NCBI GenBank assembly: GCA_050847315.1
Contig: CP193791.1
From: Cedecea sp000277545
GTDB taxonomy: Bacteria; Pseudomonadota; Gammaproteobacteria; Enterobacterales; Enterobacteriaceae
Reading direction: 5' to 3' (one strand)
DNA: 64,000 bases
The notes under the pieces were generated by a model. The model was not told the DNA's origin, ran no database searches, and saw only the letters and a list, made by a program, of their open reading frames with translations. A program made the position numbers and the translations under genes. Shown here piece after piece: positions 24,931 to 32,313 of the stretch (position 1 is the first letter of the stretch; every line of letters begins with the position of its first letter).

Positions 24931-25095
24931 CCCCTCACCCCGGCCCTCTCCCGCAGGGGAGACGGAATGCGGACTGAGTCCGGTTCTCTCCCACTGGGGA
25001 GACGGAATTCGGATTGAGTCCGCTCCCCCGCTGGAGTGAGAAAACAGGCCCTTTCTGTCCCCTCTCCCCCCTGGGGAGAGGGTTAGGGTGAGGGG
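24931..25095. repeat. Composite palindromic repeat element between malE and malF
   Basis: The outer arms are 24931-24952 (CCCCTCACCCC...CCTCTCCC) and 25073-25095 (GGGGAGAGGG...GGTGAGGGG), about 20 of 23 positions complementary. Inside, a 40-bp unit is tandemly duplicated (24946-24985 and 24986-25025, 34 of 40 identical), each with CTCTCCC...GGGGAGA and CGGA..TGAGTCCG palindromes. The first 22 bases recur exactly at 47058-47079. E. coli has unrelated REP elements at this very spot, where they stabilise malE mRNA. Confidence 0.85.
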
Positions 25096-25122
25096 AAATA
25101 ACACGCTGTAGAGGAACACCCC

Positions 25123-26667
25123 ATGGATGCAGTTAAAAAGAGCCGCTGGTGGCAAAGCGAGGGACTGAAATGGTCACTCATCGGGGCATTAGGCCTGCTG
25201 GTTGGCTATCTTGTGGTTTTAATGTACGCCCAGGGGGAGTACCTGTTCGCCATAATGACGCTGATTTTAAGCTCACTTGGCCTCTATATTTTTGCTAACC
25301 GTAAGGCATACGCCTGGCGCTACGTTTATCCCGGCATGGCCGGCATGGGGCTGTTCGTCCTCTTCCCGCTGATCTGCACTATCGCTATCGCTTTTACCAA
25401 CTACAGCAGCACCAACCAGCTGACGTTTGAACGCGCGCAGCAGGTGCTGATGGACCGCCAGTATCAGGCAGGCAAAACGTTCAACTTTGGCCTTTACCCA
25501 GACGGCAATGAATGGACGTTAGCGCTCACCGACGGGGAAAGCGGGAAAAACTATGTCTCGGACAAGTTTACCTTTGGTGGTGAACAAAAAATCCGGCTGA
25601 AAGAAGCCGATGCGTTGCCAACCGGCGAGCGCGGCAACCTGCGCGTGATCACCCAAAACCGCCAGGCGCTGAGCCAAATAACCGCTGTGTTGCCGGATGA
25701 AAGTAAGGTGGTGATGAGCTCGCTTCGCCAGTTTTCCGGCACACGCCCGCTCTACACTTTGGCGGAAAACGGCGAGCTGACCAATAACCAGACCAGCGTA
25801 AAATACGCCCCGAACGACCATATTGGTTTTTACGAGTCGGTAAACGCCGACGGCAGCTGGGCCGGAGAACAGCTAAGCCCGGGCTATACGGTCACTATCG
25901 GCTGGAAAAACTTCCTGCGCGTTTTTCACGATGACGGGATCCAAAAACCGTTCCTGGCTATCTTCGTCTGGACGGTGATTTTCTCGGTGCTGACGGTAAT
26001 TCTTACCGTCGCGGTGGGGATGGTGCTGGCCTGCGTAGTGCAGTGGGAAGCGCTCAAAGGCAAGGCGGCTTATCGCCTGTTGTTAATTCTGCCCTACGCC
26101 GTGCCTTCGTTTATTTCCATTTTGATTTTCAAAGGCTTATTCAACCAAAGCTTTGGCGAAATCAATATGATGCTGAGCGCACTGTTCGGCATTAAGCCCG
26201 CCTGGTTCAGCGACCCAACCACCGCTCGCTCAATGATCATCATCGTCAATACCTGGCTGGGTTATCCCTACATGATGATTCTGTGCATGGGGCTGCTGAA
26301 AGCGATTCCTGACGATCTTTATGAGGCGTCGGCAATGGACGGCGCGGGCCCGTTCCAGAACTTCTTTAAAATCACGCTCCCGCTGCTGATTAAGCCGCTC
26401 ACGCCGCTGATGATTGCCAGCTTCGCCTTTAACTTTAACAACTTCGTTCTGATTCAGCTGCTGACCAACGGCGGCCCGGACAGACTCGGGACGACCACGC
26501 CAGCGGGTTATACCGACCTGCTGGTGAGCTACACCTACCGCATCGCCTTTGAAGGCGGCGGCGGTCAGGACTTTGGCCTGGCTGCAGCTATCGCAACGCT
26601 TATCTTCCTGCTGGTGGGCGGCCTTGCGATTGTGAACCTGAAAGCCACCCGCATGAAGTTTGATTAA
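25123..26667 (+). CDS. malF: Maltose transport permease MalF
   Basis: Inner-membrane permease subunit of MalFGK2. 514 residues as in E. coli. Two or three N-terminal helices lead to a large periplasmic P2 domain (about 93-275) that contacts MalE, then the transmembrane core. The EAA loop that docks into MalK is EASAMDGAGPFQNFFKITLP. The start at 25123 has GTAGAGG upstream. malG follows after 11 bp. Confidence 0.97.
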   Translation: MDAVKKSRWWQSEGLKWSLIGALGLLVGYLVVLMYAQGEYLFAIMTLILSSLGLYIFANRKAYAWRYVYPGMAGMGLFVLFPLICTIAIAFTNYSSTNQLTFERAQQVLMDRQYQAGKTFNFGLYPDGNEWTLALTDGESGKNYVSDKFTFGGEQKIRLKEADALPTGERGNLRVITQNRQALSQITAVLPDESKVVMSSLRQFSGTRPLYTLAENGELTNNQTSVKYAPNDHIGFYESVNADGSWAGEQLSPGYTVTIGWKNFLRVFHDDGIQKPFLAIFVWTVIFSVLTVILTVAVGMVLACVVQWEALKGKAAYRLLLILPYAVPSFISILIFKGLFNQSFGEINMMLSALFGIKPAWFSDPTTARSMIIIVNTWLGYPYMMILCMGLLKAIPDDLYEASAMDGAGPFQNFFKITLPLLIKPLTPLMIASFAFNFNNFVLIQLLTNGGPDRLGTTTPAGYTDLLVSYTYRIAFEGGGGQDFGLAAAIATLIFLLVGGLAIVNLKATRMKFD

Positions 26668-26678
26668 GGAGACCGACG

Positions 26679-27569
26679 ATGGCCATGGTGCAACCCAAAT
26701 CTCAAAAGCTGCGTCTGTTTCTCACGCACTTTCTGCTGCTGCTGTTTATCGCGGCAATCATGTTCCCGCTGCTGATGGTCATCGCCATCTCGCTGCGTCC
26801 GGGTAACTTTGCCACCGGGAGCCTGATCCCGGACCAGGTATCATGGGAACACTGGAAGCTGGCGCTTGGTTTTAGCGTTGAGCACGCGGACGGTCGCGTC
26901 ACGCCGCCACCGTTCCCGGTGCTGCTCTGGCTGTGGAACTCGATAAAAATTGCCGGGATCACGGCGATAGGTATCGTTACCCTTTCTACAACCTGCGCCT
27001 ACGCTTTTGCCCGTATGCGTTTCCCCGGCAAAGCCACGCTGCTGAAAGGGATGCTGATTTTCCAGATGTTCCCGGCGGTGCTGTCTCTGGTGGCGCTGTA
27101 TGCCCTGTTTGATCGTCTGGGCCAGTACATTCCGTTTATTGGTCTGAACACGCACGGTGGGGTGATCTTTGCGTATTTAGGCGGGATAGCGCTTCACGTC
27201 TGGACGATTAAGGGCTATTTCGAAACGATTGATGGCTCGCTGGAAGAGGCTGCCGCGCTGGATGGCGCGACGCCCTGGCAGGCATTCCGTCTGGTGCTGC
27301 TGCCGCTGTCGGTACCGATTCTGGCCGTGGTCTTTATTCTGTCGTTTATTGCCGCGATTACCGAGGTGCCGGTGGCTTCGCTGCTGCTGCGCGACGTGGA
27401 CAGCTACACGCTGGCCGTGGGGATGCAGCAATACCTTAACCCGCAGAACTACCTGTGGGGCGATTTTGCCGCCGCGGCGGTGCTCTCCGCGATACCGATT
27501 ACCGTTGTGTTCCTGCTGGCCCAGCGCTGGCTGGTGAGCGGCCTGACCGCTGGCGGGGTGAAAGGTTAA
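26679..27569 (+). CDS. malG: Maltose transport permease MalG
   Basis: Second permease subunit of the maltose importer; 296 residues with six transmembrane helices. The EAA loop is EEAAALDGATPWQAFRLVLLP. The C-terminus VSGLTAGGVKG, which in E. coli reaches into the MalK dimer interface, is conserved. AAGGAG precedes the ATG. Last gene of malEFG, closed by a strong terminator at 27648-27673. Confidence 0.97.
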   Translation: MAMVQPKSQKLRLFLTHFLLLLFIAAIMFPLLMVIAISLRPGNFATGSLIPDQVSWEHWKLALGFSVEHADGRVTPPPFPVLLWLWNSIKIAGITAIGIVTLSTTCAYAFARMRFPGKATLLKGMLIFQMFPAVLSLVALYALFDRLGQYIPFIGLNTHGGVIFAYLGGIALHVWTIKGYFETIDGSLEEAAALDGATPWQAFRLVLLPLSVPILAVVFILSFIAAITEVPVASLLLRDVDSYTLAVGMQQYLNPQNYLWGDFAAAAVLSAIPITVVFLLAQRWLVSGLTAGGVKG

Positions 27570-27647
27570 CGTTTATCCCTGAAGTCATTTGCTTCATCTT
27601 TATGCCATACCACTGCAACCCTCACTTTGACCTTAGCACTTTATTCA

Positions 27648-27673
27648 GGCGGCCCCAGGGCCGCCCTTTTTTA
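27648..27673 (+). terminator. Rho-independent terminator after malG
   Basis: GGCGGCCC (27648-27655), 2-nt loop, GGGCCGCC (27658-27665), followed by CTTTTTTATT. It runs into the last codons of the convergent psiE. Confidence 0.9.
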
Positions 27674-28078
27674 TTCCCGCTTCAGGCGCTGGCTGTTACA
27701 CAACCAAAGCGTAATCACCAACACCAGAATCGCGGCCGAGTAGATCAGCACGTCCAGCGGCGAACTGTGGTCAATGATAATCAGGCGCACAACTGCGGTA
27801 ATGCCGATGTAGATAAAGTAGCGCAGCGGGAAGTGATAGCCCGACTGAAAATACTTCACAATCAGCGCGATAAACTCGAAATAGAGGAAGTAAACCACCA
27901 GCCCCTCGATAAACAGATACGAGCTGGCGTCATCTCCCGGCGCAAACAATACGGTGGCCAGGTGAATGGTCTCTTTGCCGAGGAAGATAATCAAAATCAG
28001 CCCAAGGGCTAACAGCCCCAGATTAAGCACCGTCTGCATGACGGTAGAAATCCAGGAAAAACGCGGTGTCGCAGGCAT
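27671..28078 (-). CDS. psiE: Phosphate-starvation-inducible membrane protein PsiE
   Basis: Inner-membrane protein of the PsiE family with four predicted helices. 135 residues; function unknown, expression in E. coli driven by PhoB and CRP. Conserved: QTVLNLGLLALGLILIIFLG, VVYFLYFEFIALIVKYFQSG, HFPLRYFIYIGITAVVRLII. Convergent with malG. No Pho box was identified in the 85 bp upstream. Confidence 0.93.
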   Translation of the reverse strand: MPATPRFSWISTVMQTVLNLGLLALGLILIIFLGKETIHLATVLFAPGDDASSYLFIEGLVVYFLYFEFIALIVKYFQSGYHFPLRYFIYIGITAVVRLIIIDHSSPLDVLIYSAAILVLVITLWLCNSQRLKRE

Positions 28079-28163
28079 AACGGCCTCTCATTTTTATTGT
28101 GGTCTTGAGAGGCTGTTATACGTCTAAAATGTGATCTTGATCTAGTTTATTTACTTACCTTCG

Positions 28164-30260
28164 TTAGCGGAAATTTTCGCTGCGGTCGCTGGTCACCCCA
28201 TACAGGTCAAACTTACGGCCCAGCATCTGCCCGCCGTCACGCGTCAGCGGTGTCCAGGTCACCTGCGCCCGGCTGCGGGTTGGGTAAGCCGAGAAGATAT
28301 CCAGCGGCACATTGATGTAGAAACCTTTGGTGAAGTCCCCCTCGCCGTACTCTTTCTTCGACACGTTGGTGATGGTGGCGTAGGTGCCCACCACGATCCC
28401 GCTGTCAAAGTGTTTGGAAATCTCCAGCGTGCCGCCTTTATCCTGCGCCAGATACTGGCCGATACTGAGTTTAACCAGCACATCCTGAGCAAACGGTGGC
28501 GTCCAGTAGCCGGTGATATGCCCGGTCTTCGCGCTGTAGTCGGTAAATTTCATCATGTCCTGCGAACTGCGCCAGTCACGCTGTTTGACGTAGTTGCCGT
28601 TGACGCCGATCGCCCAGTTGCTGTCCACCGGACGGTAAAGCAGCTCGGCCCCCGCCCCGCCGTACATGGTTTCCAGATAGCCCGCATAAACCTGGCCGTA
28701 AATCCCATGCCCAAAGTACTGGAAGTAGTTGGCCTGCAGGTTGTTGATGTAAACATCGTTTTCTACATATTCGCGAACGTGGGTACGCACGCGCGGCAGC
28801 GTAGAATCCATTGGCGGATTGGTGTAGTTAAATTTGTCGTAGTTATTGGCGACGTTGGCAAACAGGCTGCCGCTGGTTAACAGATGATCCGTCAGCCAGT
28901 AATCGACGTTCCCCATCACCCCGACCTGGTACATATAGAAGCTTTCTGGGCCGCCGATAGACTGGTTGAGAATCGGATCAATTGAATAATTAAAGCGCGA
29001 CTTCTCGATGTAGTATCCCTGTTCGGTGCTTTCTGGCACCACCGGCTCAACGCGTTTTTGTACCAGCGTCGTTTCCTGCCCCAGCGGTTCCCCCTCAAGG
29101 TGCCGACGCAGGCTGGCCACGTCCGTTTCAGTGGTAACCTGCGGCATATTAATCCGGCTTTCGGTAATGCGGATGGTGCGAATATTATCCGGCAGGTCAT
29201 TCATCACGATGCGGTTGGCGCGTTCGATGCCTTCGCGGGAATTGCGGTATTTCACCTGCTCGCCCGTGACGTAGAGCGTATCCCCTTTGACCTGAATGTT
29301 CGGGTTGATCAGCCCGGCGTTGTATTTCAGGTCGGTCAGTTGATTGGCCACCACGTTGTGCTGCAGAATTTCGTCCTGCGGGTGCGGCTGATACTCAGGA
29401 CGACGGGAATCGTTGTACCCCGGCTTGAGGTCATTGAAGTTGGTGCGGAGCGTCACGCCAAACATAAAGGTGTTGCCGCGCTCGTAGCTCATGTTCACGT
29501 CGGCCCAGTCGGTCACCCGGTAGATAGCGCCGACGTTAACGCTGCTGCGCTGGTCTATTTTCCCCGCAAACTCATGGCTGTAGTTGTTGCCCTCATATTC
29601 AACCTTCAGCCTGAGTGGCTGCCACGGCGTCTGGTACTCTACGCCGCCAAACAGCGACGTCGGGCCGTGGAACATGCCGCTAAAGTTGAAGGAGCCCGCC
29701 ATTTGGTAGCTGTTATCCCGGTGGCAGTACTTGTCGCTGTATTCACAGAGCGGGTTTTTGATGTTGCCGCTGGTGCCTAAATACCCCCAGCCCATGCCAA
29801 GGCTGAAGTCGAACGGCCCCCAGGCTTTGCTCGCCACCACATATTCACCGTCAAACAGCCCGGTGCCGCCCAGGTCACGAATACCGGCAGAGACCTGAGG
29901 CAGCCAGTAGCCCTCTTCCCACAGGCGGAATTTCACGTCAAACGCTTTGTCTTTATAGGTTTGGTCACCCGAGAAAGCCTTCACGCTACTGTAGTGACGT
30001 GTGCGCACGTCGGTATAGCGCAGCGTGGCCTCCATCCAGGGGAAAAGCTGCATGGAGGCGGAGTAGAAGCGGTACTGATCGTTGTCGCGGTAGTTGAGAT
30101 TAAATTCGCCCTCAGGCGCCATGCGCGCCGTCGGCGTTTGCAGCAGACCCGCGCCGCCAAAGTCTGCCTGCGAAGGGCCAACGGGAGCCGGATACGTTTC
30201 GGCGCGGCAGGCGGAAGTCACCGCCAGCGCAATCAGGCTATACAGGTAACGTTTTTTCAT
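28164..30260 (-). CDS. yjbH: YjbH, outer-membrane exopolysaccharide biogenesis protein
   Basis: Last gene of yjbEFGH, an operon that in E. coli is under RcsB and linked to extracellular polysaccharide. 698 residues with a signal peptide (MKKRYLYSLIALAVTSACRA). The protein is rich in beta strands with an N-terminal block GPSQADFGGAGLLQTPTARM, repeated aromatic strands, and a C-terminal barrel. It belongs to the YjbH/GfcD family. Its start shares one base with the yjbG stop, so the two are translationally coupled. Confidence 0.93.
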   Translation of the reverse strand: MKKRYLYSLIALAVTSACRAETYPAPVGPSQADFGGAGLLQTPTARMAPEGEFNLNYRDNDQYRFYSASMQLFPWMEATLRYTDVRTRHYSSVKAFSGDQTYKDKAFDVKFRLWEEGYWLPQVSAGIRDLGGTGLFDGEYVVASKAWGPFDFSLGMGWGYLGTSGNIKNPLCEYSDKYCHRDNSYQMAGSFNFSGMFHGPTSLFGGVEYQTPWQPLRLKVEYEGNNYSHEFAGKIDQRSSVNVGAIYRVTDWADVNMSYERGNTFMFGVTLRTNFNDLKPGYNDSRRPEYQPHPQDEILQHNVVANQLTDLKYNAGLINPNIQVKGDTLYVTGEQVKYRNSREGIERANRIVMNDLPDNIRTIRITESRINMPQVTTETDVASLRRHLEGEPLGQETTLVQKRVEPVVPESTEQGYYIEKSRFNYSIDPILNQSIGGPESFYMYQVGVMGNVDYWLTDHLLTSGSLFANVANNYDKFNYTNPPMDSTLPRVRTHVREYVENDVYINNLQANYFQYFGHGIYGQVYAGYLETMYGGAGAELLYRPVDSNWAIGVNGNYVKQRDWRSSQDMMKFTDYSAKTGHITGYWTPPFAQDVLVKLSIGQYLAQDKGGTLEISKHFDSGIVVGTYATITNVSKKEYGEGDFTKGFYINVPLDIFSAYPTRSRAQVTWTPLTRDGGQMLGRKFDLYGVTSDRSENFR

Positions 30261-30997
30261 TAATCCGGTATCCGATGGGTCAGGGTATTAAGAATCTGCT
30301 GGTTCAGCTCATCAAAGGTGGCGCTGAAAAGGCGGTCAGAGAATCCCACAAAGATAAGGCTACCTGGCGACGGTTCTCTATGGCGTTTATTCCAGTAAGC
30401 AACTGGCGCTTTTTCGATTTTGCCGTCCGGGTAAATCACCCAGGCATAACTTCTTTCGGCCCCGCTCAACAGGCTGACGTCGTCCAGATAGTCATCCACG
30501 CTGCGTCCGGGAGTAAAAGGTTTCACGCCGGGCGAAGTGACTAATCCCACCAGGGTGATGGTTGTGGGCTGCGGGCCGGCCCAAAGGCTGTATTCCCCCT
30601 GAAGCGGCACGTTTGATTGTGGGCGAAGGCGAACCCAGTCGGGGTCCAGATTGACAAACTGCCGCCCGGTCACATGCATAGCGCTGAGCTGCTGGCGCAG
30701 TCCGTTGATTGCCGCCCCGTCGTCTCCGCCTTCGTCCGCCGCCACTTCAGCCAGGCGCGCCAGAAGCTGCTGGTGTTTTTGCTCTTCTGCGGCGCTTGCC
30801 TGCCGGGTGCTAATCACCGCCGCAGGCCACCAGGTGCGGCTTAACGCAGGGTTAGTCACCAAATCCGCCAGCCGTGCAGCATCTTTAATCACCCGCGGCT
30901 GCGTTTGCGGTTGGGTATAGACCGTCACGGTACTTTCTGCGTGGGTAAAGGCGCTGGCAAAAAGCAGAGCCATAAACGTAAAGGGGAGTTTTTTCAT
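30260..30997 (-). CDS. yjbG: YjbG, periplasmic capsule-type biogenesis protein (GfcC family)
   Basis: 245 residues, signal peptide cleaving near residue 20 (AFTHA|ES). GfcC-like protein with beta-grasp (SLBB-like) domains; the sequence GKIEKAPVAYWNKRHREPSPGSLIFVGFSDRL is typical. It probably acts with YjbF and YjbH in polysaccharide export. It overlaps yjbF by four bases upstream and yjbH by one base downstream. Confidence 0.92.
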   Translation of the reverse strand: MKKLPFTFMALLFASAFTHAESTVTVYTQPQTQPRVIKDAARLADLVTNPALSRTWWPAAVISTRQASAAEEQKHQQLLARLAEVAADEGGDDGAAINGLRQQLSAMHVTGRQFVNLDPDWVRLRPQSNVPLQGEYSLWAGPQPTTITLVGLVTSPGVKPFTPGRSVDDYLDDVSLLSGAERSYAWVIYPDGKIEKAPVAYWNKRHREPSPGSLIFVGFSDRLFSATFDELNQQILNTLTHRIPD

Positions 30998-31632
30998 TGT
31001 TTTGCCGCCTTCACAAGAAGCGTGGTAATGGGCCAGTAGCCGGGGCCAAGGTACTGTTTTGATTTGCGGATTTGGCCTTCATCATCCACCCAATAGCGGT
31101 TCGTCCAGCTTTTCCCGAGCGCGGTTACCTCTTCTTCCAGGACGCGTACTTTGGTCACGCTACTGCCAAGCTTCACCGTGTCGGTGCCGTCAAATTCAAA
31201 GGTGGACGTTGCGGTGGCGTAGCGAATCTGCTGGCGTTCAGTCCAGGCCATCTGCCGGGTCCAGCTCGCGCCATCCTTAATCTGTTTCACGTTCGCCAGC
31301 GGGTCACGGGCCAGGTTGGTCACTTCCGTCAGGTTGTCGCCCAGCCCGGAGGTTTTCACAATGCGGCCGTTCTGCGTGACGATGACCGATCTGTCCTGCG
31401 TCACCCACTTCTGCTGGCCGTCTTCGTTATAGGCCAGCACCACAAACAGCTGCGGGCCGTTGTTGATGCTCATGTACTGGCTCGCGTAGCGCATCTCGGC
31501 AATTTCATCGTCGGTAAGCTGCACGCCCCCACCTCCGGCAATACTGTTCCAAAGCGAGGTGCCAAGCCCTCTGGTGGTCGCTGAGCACGCCTGGAGTAAC
31601 AGACAGACAAAGAGTATTGCGAGTCGCTGCAC
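30994..31632 (-). CDS. yjbF: YjbF, outer-membrane lipoprotein of the yjb operon (GfcB family)
   Basis: Lipoprotein with lipobox LLQAC; the GTG start at 31632 gives 212 residues with a 15-residue lipoprotein signal peptide (MQRLAILFVCLLLQA|C), and GGGGA lies about 7 nt upstream. A longer frame from 31659 starts inside a hairpin and lacks a binding site. Conserved: GVQLTDDEIAEM, YASQYMSIN, GPQLFVVLAY, NRYWVDDEGQIRKS. It overlaps yjbG by 4 bp. Confidence 0.9.
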   Translation of the reverse strand: MQRLAILFVCLLLQACSATTRGLGTSLWNSIAGGGGVQLTDDEIAEMRYASQYMSINNGPQLFVVLAYNEDGQQKWVTQDRSVIVTQNGRIVKTSGLGDNLTEVTNLARDPLANVKQIKDGASWTRQMAWTERQQIRYATATSTFEFDGTDTVKLGSSVTKVRVLEEEVTALGKSWTNRYWVDDEGQIRKSKQYLGPGYWPITTLLVKAAKQ

Positions 31633-31651
31633 GGTGATTCCCCGATTTAAA

Positions 31652-31675
31652 ATAACCACACCGAAGTGTGGTTAT
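31652..31675 (-). terminator. UUCG-loop intrinsic terminator between yjbE and yjbF
   Basis: Perfect 10-bp stem ATAACCACAC / GTGTGGTTAT with a TTCG tetraloop on the minus strand, followed by TTTAAAT. It is placed 20 bp past the yjbE stop and 20 bp before the yjbF start. Within a known operon it should act as a partial terminator, lowering yjbFGH relative to yjbE. Confidence 0.75.
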
Positions 31676-31694
31676 GGTTAAAAACACCCAAACG

Positions 31695-31946
31695 TTAACG
31701 GGTGGTGGTGCTGGTCGTCGTGGTTGTGGTGGTTCCGGTGTTTGAACCGTCGCCGCCACCGGTTGCGGCTAATGCCACACCAACCGCAGACCCAACAGTG
31801 CTGGCGCTGGTTGCAGCAGAACTGCCTGCAGACACAGACGTCGCCTGCGCGCCGGCCGCATCACCCACAGCTACAGGGTCAGCATTCGCCGCGCCGGCGG
31901 CAGCCAGCGTAAATATGGCTAAAGCGCCATAAAGGGTTTTTCTCAT
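31695..31946 (-). CDS. yjbE: YjbE, small secreted protein of the yjb exopolysaccharide operon
   Basis: 83 residues: signal peptide MRKTLYGALAIFTLAAAGAANA followed by a Ser/Ala/Gly-rich body and a threonine tail (TTTTTTTSTTTR). VGVALAATGGGDGSNTGTT is diagnostic for YjbE. Function unknown; it is the first gene of the Rcs-controlled yjbEFGH. Its low-complexity composition means similarity searches are easily missed. Confidence 0.9.
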   Translation of the reverse strand: MRKTLYGALAIFTLAAAGAANADPVAVGDAAGAQATSVSAGSSAATSASTVGSAVGVALAATGGGDGSNTGTTTTTTTSTTTR

Positions 31947-32264
31947 TACAATTTCCCTTCATTGAATGAATGGAGATTTACCTGAAAAGGTTTCAGGCGC
32001 GATCGAGTATACACAACACAATGTGATGAATTAGCCTGCAGAAAATAAGGAATGAATTTTAAGAAAAAGAGTAAAAATCAAGACTTGAGTTATATTTAAA
32101 TAAAAATAATTCAAATAAAAACAATTATTTATCAAGATGAATTGGAAATATCAATTCAATATAATCTTAAATTAAAGACCTGACAAAGCGGCGGAAAAAT
32201 CATTTTTAGGATTAACCTCAGGGTAGCAATATCGAGAATTATGACGACAAGGGGATAACTCTTA
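31947..32264 (-). promoter_or_regulatory. yjbE upstream region with RcsAB-like box
   Basis: About 320 bp, strongly AT-rich at 32080-32190, no ORF. On the minus strand TGAGGTTAATCCTA (32207-32220) matches the RcsAB consensus TAAGAATATTCCTA at 10 of 14 positions. It lies about 260 bp upstream of yjbE. Rcs control of the operon is known in E. coli. No single clear -10/-35 pair stands out because of the AT richness. Confidence 0.4.
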
Positions 32265-32298
32265 TAAAAAATATGCCAGCACGGGGCTGGCATATTTT
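32265..32298 (-). terminator. Terminator after pgi
   Basis: ATATGCCAGC (32271-32280), 5-nt loop, GCTGGCATAT (32286-32295). On the minus strand followed by TTTTTTAT. It begins 16 bp past the pgi stop codon. Confidence 0.9.
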
Positions 32299-32313
32299 CA
32301 TCACGCGGTTTAA

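Noticed and set aside
24925..25122. CRISPR-like repeats between malE and malF
   Set aside because: Only two tandem 40-bp units with no spacers; the units are palindromic and part of a larger inverted repeat, and no cas genes are present.
27455..28012. 185-codon frame running from malG into the region opposite psiE
   Set aside because: It crosses a strong terminator and is antisense to psiE, an intact conserved gene.
32219..32232. ops/JUMPstart-like word (GGGTAGC) near the pgi-yjbE gap
   Set aside because: On the wrong strand for yjbEFGH and only a partial match.
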